NCBI GenBank assembly: GCA_019351895.1 | Contig: JABBOH010000025.1 | Span: forward strand, 1 to 64,000 | Direction: 5' to 3' | From: Pseudomonadota bacterium | GTDB taxonomy: Bacteria; Pseudomonadota; Alphaproteobacteria; Acetobacterales; Acetobacteraceae | Length of the DNA stretch: 64,000 nucleotides | The notes under the pieces: model-generated | What the model was told of the DNA's origin: nothing | The model's input: only the letters and a program-made list of their open reading frames with translations | Databases searched by the model: none | Shown here: positions 1 through 8,193 of the stretch, piece after piece | Position numbering within the stretch: position 1 is the stretch's first letter | Layout of the letters: each line of letters begins with the position of its first letter | Program-made: the position numbers and the translations under genes

Positions 1-1173
1 GACTTCGGCTATCCGGCCGGGGACGCCCTGCTGTGTACGATCGTCGAGAGGCTGTCGACGCTTCCCGCGCTCGCGGTGGCGCGCCTCGGCGCTGACGCCT
101 TCGCCGCAGCCTTCATGCTGAGCGGCGTCGCCCAGGTCGAGGAGATACTTGGCGATCTGGCGGCGACCCTGGCGGACCGCTTTACGCTCTCCGGCACGGA
201 TAACACGGTCCGGTTCGCGATGGGCTATGCGACTGGTGGTCAGGATAGCGATGCGCACGGCCTCATGCATCGCGCGACCACGGCGCTTCGCCGTTCGGCG
301 GCGTCTCCCGTGCCGTGCCTCCGGGCCTTCGATGCGTCCGCCGAGCAGGCGGCGCGCCATCGTGTTCGTTCCATCGCCGACCTGCAGGGGGCCCTGTCGG
401 CCGAGGAGTTCGTCTTCCACTATCAGCCCCAGATCGATCTGGCTTCGGGGGCTTTGGTCGGCGCGGAGGCCCTGCTGCGATGGGATCACGGCCGGCATGG
501 CATACTGACGCCCGAGCATTTCATGGGGCTCGCCGAGGAGGCGGGTCTGATGCTCGCCATCGGCGCCTGGGGGCTTCGCGCTGTGGCGTCCTTCGCCGCC
601 AGCGTGAACCGGCAACGCAGCCTTCCGATCCGCTTTTCGTTCAATGTCTCGATCCTCGAACTGATGCAGCGTGACATGGCGGCGCTTGTGCGCGAGGTGC
701 TCGCGGATACGGGCTGTCACGCCGAATGGTTGACCCTCGAACTCACCGAGAACGTCATGGCGGATCATGAGGCCGGCATCGTCCGGATGTTCAAGGCGCT
801 GCGTGACCTCGGGATTGGTCTGTCGATCGATGACTTCGGCAAGGGATACGCGAATTTCGGGTATCTCGAGGCGTTTTCGGTCAGCGAAATCAAGATCGAC
901 CGCAGCTTTGTCGGCGACGTGGCGCGCAGCACGACGAAAGGTCTCATCATCGAGAGCGTCGTCAGGCTGGGCAAAGCGCTTGGCATACCTGTCGTGGCCG
1001 AGGGCATCGAGCGTGAAGCGGACCTCGCTGTGGTGCGCGGGATCGGCTGCTCCATCGGGCAGGGCTATCTGTTCTCGCGGCCTCTGGACGGCGATGCCTT
1101 CATGCGCCTCATCGGCGGGGCGACGGGCGGCGCCGCCGCGGGAGCCCCACTGTTTCAGGTCTGGCCGGAGTAG
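1..1173 (+). CDS. GGDEF/EAL domain protein, 5' end outside window; degenerate GGDEF, intact EAL
   Basis: The open frame runs in from base 1, so the N-terminus is missing; 390 residues are visible. Residues 1-95 are the tail of a GGDEF domain. The signature position reads GADAF (residues 30-34) instead of GGDEF/GGEEF, so diguanylate cyclase activity is not expected. Residues about 125-375 form an EAL domain with the c-di-GMP phosphodiesterase residues in place: EALLRW, the Asn in FNVS, the Glu in ELTENV, DDFGKGY, the Lys in IKIDRSF, VAEGIE and GQGYLFSRP. The likely role is cytoplasmic hydrolysis of c-di-GMP, with the GGDEF part perhaps acting as a GTP sensor. Any sensory domain would lie upstream of the window. 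Confidence 0.93.
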   Translation, partial: DFGYPAGDALLCTIVERLSTLPALAVARLGADAFAAAFMLSGVAQVEEILGDLAATLADRFTLSGTDNTVRFAMGYATGGQDSDAHGLMHRATTALRRSAASPVPCLRAFDASAEQAARHRVRSIADLQGALSAEEFVFHYQPQIDLASGALVGAEALLRWDHGRHGILTPEHFMGLAEEAGLMLAIGAWGLRAVASFAASVNRQRSLPIRFSFNVSILELMQRDMAALVREVLADTGCHAEWLTLELTENVMADHEAGIVRMFKALRDLGIGLSIDDFGKGYANFGYLEAFSVSEIKIDRSFVGDVARSTTKGLIIESVVRLGKALGIPVVAEGIEREADLAVVRGIGCSIGQGYLFSRPLDGDAFMRLIGGATGGAAAGAPLFQVWPE

Positions 1174-1231
1174 GGGCCCGACGACCGTCCGTTTCCGATC
1201 TCTGCCGCCAGCCGGCGAGGTGTTCCGGCGG

Positions 1232-2158
1232 CTACATGGGTTTCGAGCCCGTCAGATAGACCATCTGCACCGTGCTCATCAGGCGACCTGCCTCGACCTC
1301 GGGGCGGAACGCCGCCTCCAAGGCCATCCGCTCGCCCGCGGTGAACTGTTCGGCCAGGATCTGCTGCAGGGTCGGAGCCATCGGGTGAGGCGAGACACCG
1401 ACGAAGACAGACCAGTCGGTGATCCCGGCCATATGCGTGTCCGTGTGCACTTCCATATGGAGTGGTCGGAACCCCGCTTTCTCCGCGAACCGCAACAGGT
1501 CGCGCTCGGCGTATGAGGTGATGGGGGTGATCGCCATCTTGGCCTCGGTATCCGGGAACTGCGCCGCCTTCCAGCGGTGCATCATCGACAGGAGGCTCGA
1601 CGTGGGCTGGCGCGGCTCCCGGTCCAGCAGGATGCGCATGGCGCTGGTAGAGAGAGCCTCGTCGCGAAACAGCGGCTCGCCCAGCGAGATCCGTCCGCCG
1701 GGCCGCAGCACGCGGAACATCTCGGCGAAGGCCGCTGCCTTGTCGGGCACATAGGCGATAGCGGATCGGCTGGTCACCACGTCGACGGTGCCGTCACCGA
1801 TGCCGTCCAGCCGCTCGGCGCTGCACCGCAGGAAGCGGCAGCGCGCGCTGAGGTCGAGCGCCTTCGCGCGGGCCTCGGCGCGTGCCAGAAGCGGCTCCGA
1901 GATATCGACCAGGATCATGCTCAGTTCCGCGTCCATGCGGGCGAGGGAGCGCCAGACAATCAACCCGTCTCCCGAGCCGATGTCGGCGACCGTCATGCCG
2001 GGCCGCAGGGCGGCGCCGTCGATGACCTTGTCGGCGTAGAGGGCCACGGCCTCCTCGACCAGCGCGGCCTGCGTGGGGTCGCCGGCATGCCGAAGCTTCA
2101 GAAGCCATGTGGACCAGAGATCGGCGCCGAGTTCAGGCATGGCAATTCCCAATGTCAT
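1232..2158 (-). CDS. Class I SAM-dependent methyltransferase
   Basis: A 308-residue protein with a Rossmann-type methyltransferase core. The SAM-binding motif I VADIGSGDGL is at about residues 57-66, and the acidic end of strand beta-2 (ILVDISEPLL) follows. The post-motif region RVLRPGGRISLGEP is typical of UbiE/Methyltransf_11-type enzymes. A long C-terminal extension of roughly 110 residues carries no motif I recognise, so the substrate cannot be told. An internal ATG at 2140, preceded by GGGA, is an alternative start. It converges with the EAL gene and is followed on its upstream side by an XRE regulator on the same strand 109 bases away, which could suggest co-transcription. Confidence 0.85.
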   Translation of the reverse strand: MTLGIAMPELGADLWSTWLLKLRHAGDPTQAALVEEAVALYADKVIDGAALRPGMTVADIGSGDGLIVWRSLARMDAELSMILVDISEPLLARAEARAKALDLSARCRFLRCSAERLDGIGDGTVDVVTSRSAIAYVPDKAAAFAEMFRVLRPGGRISLGEPLFRDEALSTSAMRILLDREPRQPTSSLLSMMHRWKAAQFPDTEAKMAITPITSYAERDLLRFAEKAGFRPLHMEVHTDTHMAGITDWSVFVGVSPHPMAPTLQQILAEQFTAGERMALEAAFRPEVEAGRLMSTVQMVYLTGSKPM

Positions 2159-2267
2159 CCCGTTGCTAACATGAAACAGATGAGCAATGTCTTAGCGGCG
2201 TTTCCATCGGGACCGGCTGAGGCCGCGGCAGGGCCCGGTCGCGCGTGCCGTCTCGCGGGGGATGGCT

Positions 2268-3131
2268 CTACCCGCAAACCTCCAGCAAGCCGCGCAGATA
2301 GTCCGGCATCTCGCGCGGGCCCACCTTGGCCGCCCGGACCAGCTGATCGAAATGCGCGATGAGCGCCCGGATATGGTCGCGCGACTGCATCACCAGGAAG
2401 GACTGCCCGAGGTATATCGCTGCCCGGATCGGCCCATAGATCGTGATCGGCGCGGAATAAAGCTCGCGGCCCTCGTAGAGGAACCAGCGGAAACGCGGAT
2501 ACAGCTCCTCGCATAGCGCGATGAGGTGCTCGAGCTGCGCGCGCCGCACCTCCACCCCAAGACCCTGCCACCGGCCTTCGCCACGGGCGAAACTCGCGAT
2601 CACGTGCATCGCAGTCGCCGCCTCCATATCCGTCTCCGGGCGGCGCAGGTAGTCGAGGCGCGAGCGCGTGATCTCGATCCGCTTCGGCGGCGAGAGGGCA
2701 ATGAAATGCTCGTATTCGAAAGCGATCACCTCCTCGGTCTTGAGCACGTCCGGGAAGCTGCTCGGCACGTGGCGGATTTTGTAGCCCGCCGCCTCCTCGT
2801 GCCAGCGCACCAGCCGCTCGTCCACGGGCGAGATCGCGTCGCGTTCAATGCTCAGGCCGTCCGTCAGGAGCCCCGGATCGGTCACCTCGACCTCCCGCAG
2901 GCCGAGCAGCCAGTCGAGCGAGACCTGCCCCACCCGGGCGATGGCGGCGACCGATTCGAGGCGGGGGAGCCGGTCGTTCGCGGGCGAAAGGATCTGGGAC
3001 AAGGTCGAACGGTCGATGCCGACGCTCGCGGCGAAGGCGCTCTGGCCGAGGCCGCTGCGGCTCATCACGGCCAGAAGCCGCTCGCGGAACAGGCGGACAA
3101 GCTCGGCACGATCTGCGGAGGTGAAACTCAT
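2268..3131 (-). CDS. XRE-family HTH transcriptional regulator
   Basis: A 287-residue protein. The N-terminal HTH_3/XRE domain (about residues 10-70) contains GQSAFAASVGIDRSTLSQIL, a textbook helix-turn-helix. The remaining 200 residues have no motif I can name and are probably a sensor or oligomerisation domain. ATG at 3131 was chosen over an upstream in-frame TTG at 3149 because that TTG falls inside a good -10 element. The ATG lies right where transcription should start, so the mRNA may be leaderless. The targets are unknown; the desaturase gene is divergent and 141 bases away, a natural candidate. Confidence 0.85.
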   Translation of the reverse strand: MSFTSADRAELVRLFRERLLAVMSRSGLGQSAFAASVGIDRSTLSQILSPANDRLPRLESVAAIARVGQVSLDWLLGLREVEVTDPGLLTDGLSIERDAISPVDERLVRWHEEAAGYKIRHVPSSFPDVLKTEEVIAFEYEHFIALSPPKRIEITRSRLDYLRRPETDMEAATAMHVIASFARGEGRWQGLGVEVRRAQLEHLIALCEELYPRFRWFLYEGRELYSAPITIYGPIRAAIYLGQSFLVMQSRDHIRALIAHFDQLVRAAKVGPREMPDYLRGLLEVCG

Positions 3132-3138
3132 GCCGCGT

Positions 3139-3166
3139 AATATATACAAAAACTGCGGATTGTCAT
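3139..3166 (-). promoter_or_regulatory. Sigma-70-type promoter for the XRE regulator, probably leaderless
   Basis: On the minus strand a -35 box ATGACA (3161-3166) is followed after 16 bases by a -10 box TATATT (3139-3144) in an otherwise GC-rich region. The ATG of the regulator is 7 bases after the -10 box, where the transcript would begin, and no Shine-Dalgarno sequence is possible in that space. Confidence 0.55.
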
Positions 3167-3272
3167 CATAAGCCGCGTTTTCGTTTCAAATGTAACGAAA
3201 CATGCGCATTATCCACGCTCGCGGCGTGGTTATCACCTTGAGGCGCGTTCAATTGGCGATCAAATTGAGTGT

Positions 3273-4304
3273 ATGGATATCGAAACGAGTTCGCGAATCG
3301 CAGGTGTCCGTCATCCCGGCGTCGAGTGGCCGACTGTCGCGCTGGCCGCTGTCATCTATGCGGGCTGGGGGGCGCTGACCTTCTTCCACGCGGCGATCCC
3401 CTGGCCGCTGCTGGCGGCAGGCGGCGGCTGGTTCGTGGCCTGGCACATGTCATTGCAACACGAGGTGCTGCACGGCCACCCGACGCGGCGGCGATGGATC
3501 AACGACGCCATCGGGTTTCCGCCGCTGACGCTGTGGTTGCCCTACATGACCTATCGGGTGGTGCATCTGCGGCATCACCGGAACGAGCATCTCACGGACC
3601 CGCTCGAGGACCCGGAGAGCTACTATCTGACGCCTGAACGTTTTGGCCGTCTCGGGCCGCCGGCCCGCGCGTTTCTCCGTGTCCGCAACACGTTCTTTGG
3701 CCGCATCACCTTCGGCGCGCTCCGCAGCATCGTGCTGTTTCTTTGGGCGCATCTCGGGCTCTGCCTGCGCGGCCATCGCGGCGAGTTGCGCATCTGGATC
3801 CCGCATCTCGTCGGCGTGGCGGCCATTCTCGGCTGGGTCTGCGGCGTCTGCCACATGTCGGTATGGATGTATGTCCTCTGCTTCGTCATCCCGAGCCGTT
3901 CACTCGCCAGCATCCGCTCCTTCGCCGAGCATCGCGCCGCCGACCGGCACGCCGAACGCACGGCGATCGTCGAGCACGCGCCCATTCTCGGACTGTTGTT
4001 TCTTTACAACAATCTCCATGCGGTGCATCACGACCGACCGGGTCTGCCCTGGTATCGCATACCGGCCTACTACCGCGCCCATCGCGCGGCGATCGTGGCG
4101 GCCAATGGCGGGCTGGTCTATGACGGTTACGGCGACGTGATCCGCCGCTACCTGCTGACCCCGCACCATGAGGGGCCGCATCCGGGATACGAAATGCCGC
4201 GCATCGCGCCGCCCGATCCGCGTTTCCGGCGACGCAGGGCTCAGGTGAGGGCCGGGTATCCCAATGCCGAGGCTTCCGCTTCCAAGGTCAACACCGCGTC
4301 GTAG
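3273..4304 (+). CDS. Membrane fatty acid desaturase
   Basis: A 343-residue di-iron membrane desaturase. All three histidine clusters are visible: HEVLHGH (residues 63-69), HLRHHRNEH (98-106) and NNLHAVHH (246-253). Hydrophobic stretches near residues 22-56, 84-96, 150-165 and 178-207 fit the four-helix topology of PF00487 enzymes. It would insert a double bond into an acyl chain or a related lipid; the regiospecificity cannot be read. The last 64 bases overlap the end of the convergent PhnD-like gene. The ATG at 3273 has only weak Shine-Dalgarno support, but it sits directly before the first hydrophilic segment. Confidence 0.88.
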   Translation: MDIETSSRIAGVRHPGVEWPTVALAAVIYAGWGALTFFHAAIPWPLLAAGGGWFVAWHMSLQHEVLHGHPTRRRWINDAIGFPPLTLWLPYMTYRVVHLRHHRNEHLTDPLEDPESYYLTPERFGRLGPPARAFLRVRNTFFGRITFGALRSIVLFLWAHLGLCLRGHRGELRIWIPHLVGVAAILGWVCGVCHMSVWMYVLCFVIPSRSLASIRSFAEHRAADRHAERTAIVEHAPILGLLFLYNNLHAVHHDRPGLPWYRIPAYYRAHRAAIVAANGGLVYDGYGDVIRRYLLTPHHEGPHPGYEMPRIAPPDPRFRRRRAQVRAGYPNAEASASKVNTAS

Positions 4305-5056
4305 CTTTGCGGCTCGGGCGGCATAATGGCGGCGATCCGCAGGGCTGCCAGTGCGGCGGCGACCGAGGGGGGCGGCACCGTCAGCGCGCGGATGAGCGCC
4401 GCCGCCGTCCCGGGCGGTGTCGCCGCCGAGGTGATGAAGGGGATGGCGGGGCTCGCTGGCGTCTCGGCCAGGATGCGCAACCCGCCCACCAGACCGGGGC
4501 GATAGAGCCTGCAGAAGCCGAAGGTCACGCAGTCGATGGCGGCGGCGTCCGCGGCACCGGTGACGACAGCCTCCATGCTCCGCACATGCCCGCCGGTGAC
4601 GACGACCTCGGAAAAGAAGGTGCAGCCCCCGGCGAGTGGCGCGAAGAGCCGGCGGGGCAGGTTCATGCCCGAATTGGAATCGGGGCCGTTCATGGCGAAG
4701 CGACGGCCGCGCAGTTCCTCAAGACCTTCCAGGTCCGACGCGGCGGAGACCACGACGAAGGAGCAATGGCCCGGCACGCTCGGCGCGAACCAGCCGCAGC
4801 CCGGCAGATCATAGAGCGGCGTGCCGAGCAGGCTGTACTGGCCGTCAAAGATGCGGCGCAGCGGATAGCCGCACATCTGGCTGAACAGCGTGTCCGGCGC
4901 GATCGCCTCCGGCAGCGCCATTGGCGCGGGGGAGAGCGCCTCGGGCAGATCGTTCGCCCCATTATCGGCCAGGGTCTGCCGTAGCGCAGCCCATAGCGCC
5001 GCATTCGCCGCAGCCATTTCCGGCAGCGCGTACATGGGCAGGATGGCAGCGGCCAC
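4241..5056 (-). CDS. PhnD-like phosphate/phosphonate-binding protein without signal peptide
   Basis: A 271-residue protein of the PhnD/PF12974 periplasmic-binding fold. The family hallmark near the N-terminus (LPMYALPE) is followed by NALWAALRQ. CGYPLRR, GRRFAMNGPDSNSGMN, TGGHVRSMEAVVTGAADAAAIDC and a C-terminal LEAEASALGYP also fit. GTG at 5056 was chosen because it begins 3 bases after the stop of the upstream CopD-like gene and keeps the whole conserved N-terminus; ATG at 5035 is the alternative. No signal peptide is visible and no phosphonate ABC permease or ATPase lies nearby. It may therefore act in the cytoplasm as a ligand sensor. That function is an inference. Confidence 0.82.
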   Translation of the reverse strand: MAAAILPMYALPEMAAANAALWAALRQTLADNGANDLPEALSPAPMALPEAIAPDTLFSQMCGYPLRRIFDGQYSLLGTPLYDLPGCGWFAPSVPGHCSFVVVSAASDLEGLEELRGRRFAMNGPDSNSGMNLPRRLFAPLAGGCTFFSEVVVTGGHVRSMEAVVTGAADAAAIDCVTFGFCRLYRPGLVGGLRILAETPASPAIPFITSAATPPGTAAALIRALTVPPPSVAAALAALRIAAIMPPEPQSYDAVLTLEAEASALGYPALT

Positions 5057-5058
5057 GC

Positions 5059-5505
5059 TCAGAGCGACGCGACACAGATCAGGATGATGGTGCCGATGGC
5101 GAGGTTGAGCAGCACGAGCCGCCGGACCGGCACGATGTCCTCGGCGGTCGCCGTGCCGGAGGCGAGCTTCGCCTGCAGGCGGCGGTTGGGGACCATGAAC
5201 ATGCCGATGAAGATGGCGGCCATCAGGATGCCGCCGGTCTGCATGACCATGACCGGCCAGGGGATCGGCTGGTGGCTGTAGGAGAGAATGAGCAGCAGCA
5301 GCCCGGAGATGACCGCGATCGGCATGACGTTCCACACCGTGCGGAAAAAGCGGCGGAACAGCGCCCCCTGCAAGGTGACCCGCGCCGTGGGCTCGACCGC
5401 CATCAGCCCGGAACGGAGCACCAGCATGAGGAAAGCCATTCCACCGACCCAGATCACGACCGAGAGCAGGTGGATGGCCGTGACCAGCCAGACGACGTAG
5501 TTCAA
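5059..5505 (-). CDS. CopD-like four-helix integral membrane protein
   Basis: A 148-residue protein with four strongly hydrophobic helices: about residues 3-27, 53-75, 80-103 and 126-147. The first helix has AIHLLSVVIWVGGM, the His/Trp-Gly-Gly pattern of the CopD/DUF2269-type superfamily. The start is TTG at 5505, which overlaps the stop of the ParA gene (TTGA), the only reasonable start before the first helix. It is translationally coupled both upstream (ParA) and downstream (PhnD-like, 2 bases after its stop). CopD relatives are linked to copper uptake or unknown membrane roles. Nothing here proves copper binding, so function stays open. Confidence 0.75.
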   Translation of the reverse strand: MNYVVWLVTAIHLLSVVIWVGGMAFLMLVLRSGLMAVEPTARVTLQGALFRRFFRTVWNVMPIAVISGLLLLILSYSHQPIPWPVMVMQTGGILMAAIFIGMFMVPNRRLQAKLASGTATAEDIVPVRRLVLLNLAIGTIILICVASL

Positions 5506-6131
5506 GCGACGACTCCCTCGATCTCGCGCAGCAGCGCCATGATTTCCTGCGCGCCGACCGACTTCGGCGCCGCTTCCAGCACACCCATACCTTGGGCGAA
5601 GGCATTGGCGAAGCCCGCCCGGTTGCCGAGCGTGCTGCCGAGGACGACGTAGCCCGCCGCCGCGGCGTCGCGCTCCACCGCCGCCCGCAGCTTCGACGAC
5701 GCGGGCGCGCGGTTCAGCACCAGCCGGGTGGTGCGCTTCTCGGTCTTCGCCAGCTGCACGGTGCCCTCCGCCGCCCAAAGATCGGGCGGGCTCGGCTGCA
5801 GCGGCACCAGCACCAGATTGGCGCTGCGGATGGCGAGCTTCGCCTCCGTATCGACCTGCGGCGGGGTATCGACGATGAGCACGTCGTGGCTCGCCATCAG
5901 GCGGTCGAGTTCGGCGCGCAGCCGCCAGCCTGAGACATCGGACAGGGTGACCGGCGGCAGGGGCTTGCCGTGACGCGCGCGGATCTCGTGCCAGCGCCGG
6001 AGGCTGCGCTGCGGATCGATGTCGAGGAGACAGACCCGCCGAGACAGGGCCATGGCGGCCGCCAGATTGGCGGCGAGCATGGTCTTTCCGGCGCCGCCCT
6101 TTTGCTGGGCGACGGTGATGACGAGGGCCAT
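5502..6131 (-). CDS. Orphan ParA/MinD-family ATPase
   Basis: A 209-residue P-loop ATPase with the deviant Walker A KGGAGKT (residues 11-17), LLDIDPQRS for the A' region and VLIVDTPPQ for Walker B. That places it in the ParA/Soj class. No ParB, parS-like repeat or replication gene is in the neighbourhood, so it is not a plasmid partition cassette. ParA orphans often position protein complexes. Here the next two genes encode a membrane protein and a PhnD-like protein, with start/stop overlap and a 2-base gap, suggesting one functional unit. A perfect 17-base palindrome sits 10 bases upstream of the start. Confidence 0.88.
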   Translation of the reverse strand: MALVITVAQQKGGAGKTMLAANLAAAMALSRRVCLLDIDPQRSLRRWHEIRARHGKPLPPVTLSDVSGWRLRAELDRLMASHDVLIVDTPPQVDTEAKLAIRSANLVLVPLQPSPPDLWAAEGTVQLAKTEKRTTRLVLNRAPASSKLRAAVERDAAAAGYVVLGSTLGNRAGFANAFAQGMGVLEAAPKSVGAQEIMALLREIEGVVA

Positions 6132-6141
6132 GGGCGCGACT

Positions 6142-6158
6142 CCGCTGCACTGCAGCGG
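6142..6158. promoter_or_regulatory. Perfect palindrome upstream of the ParA operon
   Basis: The arms CCGCTGCA (6142-6149) and TGCAGCGG (6151-6158) are exact reverse complements around one central C. The site lies in the 147-base divergent gap between the ParA gene and gshB, 10 bases before the ParA start. It could be an operator for either gene or a small hairpin in the ParA mRNA leader. Confidence 0.45.
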
Positions 6159-6278
6159 TGTCAGCTTACAGGAGTTTCCGGAAGCACTCCTAATGGAGCG
6201 AAGCGACGGCGCGGGCGCCGCTCTAGGCGCGGGCTGGGCCGCCCCCTATTGTGTCGCTCCGCCAGCCGAGGAGTGCCC

Positions 6279-7238
6279 ATGCCTGGAGCGTTGAAGGTCG
6301 CGGTTCAGATGGACCCGATGGAGACCGTGAAGATCGACGCAGACTCGACCTTCGCGCTGATGCTGGAGGCCCAGACGCGTGGCCACAGCCTGTGGCACTA
6401 CGAGGTGCGCCACATGGCGCTCCGTGGCGAGCGGCTGACAGCGCGCGCCAACCCGGTCTCCGTGCGGCGCGAGATCGGCCGCCACTTCACCTTCGGCGAG
6501 ACGGAGGTGCTCGACCTCGCCGACATGGACGTGATCCTGATGCGCCAGGACCCGCCCTTCGACATGGCCTATATCAGCGCTACCCATATGCTCGAGCACA
6601 TCCACCCGAAGACGCTGGTGGTGAACGACCCGGCCTCGGTCCGCAACGCGCCCGAGAAGCTGCTGGTCACGCATTTCTCCGAGCTTATGCCGCCGACCCT
6701 GATCACCTGGGACCGGGCCGCCATCGCCGAATTCCGCGCCGAGTTCCGCGACATCATCATCAAGCCGCTGTTCGGCAATGGCGGCATCGGCGTGTTCCGC
6801 CTGCGCGAGGACGACGAGAATTTCGGCTCGATCCTCGACAGCCATTTCTCGCGAACGACCGAGCCCCTGATGATCCAGCGCTACGAGCCCGCCGTGCGCC
6901 AGGGCGACAAGCGCATCATCCTGGTCGACGGCGAACCCATGGGCGCCGTCAACCGCGTGCCAGCGGCGGGGGATGCGCGGTCCAACATGCATGTCGGCGG
7001 CCGGGCGGAAAAGAGCACGCTCACCGCGCGCGAACACGATATCTGCGCCGCTATCGGGCCCTATCTGCGCGAGCGGGGGCTGCTGTTCGTAGGCATCGAC
7101 GTGATCGGCGATTACCTCACCGAAATCAACGTGACCTCGCCCACGGGGCTGCAGGAGATCACCCGCTTCGACGGTATCAAGATCGAGGAGACGATCTGGG
7201 CCCATATCGAAGCCAGGATCGGCAAGGTCCAGGTCTAG
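6279..7238 (+). CDS. gshB: Glutathione synthetase
   Basis: A 319-residue ATP-grasp ligase joining glycine to gamma-glutamylcysteine, the last step of glutathione synthesis in the cytoplasm. Family landmarks: [20 protein letters not shown] at the N-terminus, [27 protein letters not shown], the ATP-binding [16 protein letters not shown] and the C-terminal [19 protein letters not shown]. Length matches GshB (about 315-320). ATG at 6279 follows a GAGGAG Shine-Dalgarno at 6269-6274. The gene is divergent from the ParA operon and 14 bases ahead of the acyltransferase gene, probably co-transcribed with it. Glutathione users in this window include a GST and a glutathione peroxidase. Confidence 0.97.
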   Translation: MPGALKVAVQMDPMETVKIDADSTFALMLEAQTRGHSLWHYEVRHMALRGERLTARANPVSVRREIGRHFTFGETEVLDLADMDVILMRQDPPFDMAYISATHMLEHIHPKTLVVNDPASVRNAPEKLLVTHFSELMPPTLITWDRAAIAEFRAEFRDIIIKPLFGNGGIGVFRLREDDENFGSILDSHFSRTTEPLMIQRYEPAVRQGDKRIILVDGEPMGAVNRVPAAGDARSNMHVGGRAEKSTLTAREHDICAAIGPYLRERGLLFVGIDVIGDYLTEINVTSPTGLQEITRFDGIKIEETIWAHIEARIGKVQV

Positions 7239-7252
7239 CCCGCCGCACCCCC

Positions 7253-8113
7253 ATGCCCAAGGCCGCCGACCCGATCAGCCGTCCCGTCCCGCTCGATGGG
7301 GTTTGGCCCGCGCTGCCGCGCATTCCCGCAAGCATGCTGGTGGTGTGGCGCATCTCGGCATTCGCTGTCTGGACGCTGCTTTGCGCGCCCATCCAGGCCG
7401 TACTGCTCGCCTTGCCCGGGCGCGGCAAGGCCCGGCTGCCGGTGATCTACTGGGCCGGATGCTGCTGGTGCCTTGGCCTCCGCGTGCGCGTCATCGGCGC
7501 GCCCATCGCGCGCCACCTGCCGACGGTCTTCGTCTCCAACCACTCATCCTGGATGGATATTCCGGCGCTCGGCGCGCGCTTGCCGGCCTGCTTTATCGCC
7601 AAGGGCGAGGTTTCCCGCTGGCCGATCGTCTCCACGATCGCCCGGCTCGGCCGCACCGTCTTCGTCAGCCGAAGGGCCGCCGGGGCGGCGCGGGAAAACG
7701 ACGAGATCCGCCGCCGGCTCGCCGATGGCGACAGCCTCGTCCTGTTTCCCGAGGGCACGACCTCGGACGGCGCGCGCGTCATGCCGTTCCGCTCGGCCTT
7801 CCTCGCCGTCGCCGAGAGCGCGCAGCCGCACGTCCTCCAGCCGGTCTCGATCGTCTATGACGAGCTCGACTACCTGCCCGTCCGCCGCGCCGACCGCGCG
7901 CTGTTCGCCTGGTTCGGCGATATGGAACTCGCTTCCCATCTTAGCGGCATCGCCCGCCACCGGGGCCTGCGCGTCACGATCGAGCTGCACCCGCCGATCG
8001 ACCCGGCAGGCGGCCTCACGCGGAAGCGGCTGGCGCAGACCATCTGGCATCAGGTGGCGGCGAGTGCCGCGGAAATCCGGCGCAACCGTCAGCCTGGAAA
8101 AGGGCCTGCTTAA
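7253..8113 (+). CDS. Lysophospholipid (1-acylglycerol-3-phosphate) acyltransferase, PlsC family
   Basis: A 286-residue membrane-associated acyltransferase. The catalytic HX4D motif is NHSSWMD, and the substrate-binding motif is FPEGTTSDG with the following PFRSAFL block. A hydrophobic N-terminal segment (about residues 25-50) anchors it to the inner membrane. It most likely transfers an acyl chain to a lyso-lipid (phosphatidic acid or ornithine-lipid type synthesis). PlsC-family members cannot be separated by motif alone, so no symbol is given. The start at 7253 is 14 bases after gshB. Confidence 0.9.
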   Translation: MPKAADPISRPVPLDGVWPALPRIPASMLVVWRISAFAVWTLLCAPIQAVLLALPGRGKARLPVIYWAGCCWCLGLRVRVIGAPIARHLPTVFVSNHSSWMDIPALGARLPACFIAKGEVSRWPIVSTIARLGRTVFVSRRAAGAARENDEIRRRLADGDSLVLFPEGTTSDGARVMPFRSAFLAVAESAQPHVLQPVSIVYDELDYLPVRRADRALFAWFGDMELASHLSGIARHRGLRVTIELHPPIDPAGGLTRKRLAQTIWHQVAASAAEIRRNRQPGKGPA

Positions 8114-8120
8114 AAGCAGG
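8105..8120 (+). terminator. Short inverted repeat at the acyltransferase stop codon, possible weak terminator
   Basis: Arms CCTGCTT (8105-8111) and AAGCAGG (8114-8120) pair perfectly and include the TAA stop. No T-run follows, so this may be only a partial terminator or an mRNA-stabilising hairpin before the MscS gene. Confidence 0.3.
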
Positions 8121-8193
8121 ATAGAGGCAACCTGGCGACCATCGCATCATCACCCCTTGGCCCCATGTAGAGCGCCACACGAGGAGCGTCTCG

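Noticed and set aside
3132-3149. TTG at 3149 as start of the XRE regulator
   Set aside because: It lies inside the -10 region and would not be transcribed from the best promoter; ATG 3131 fits the family start.
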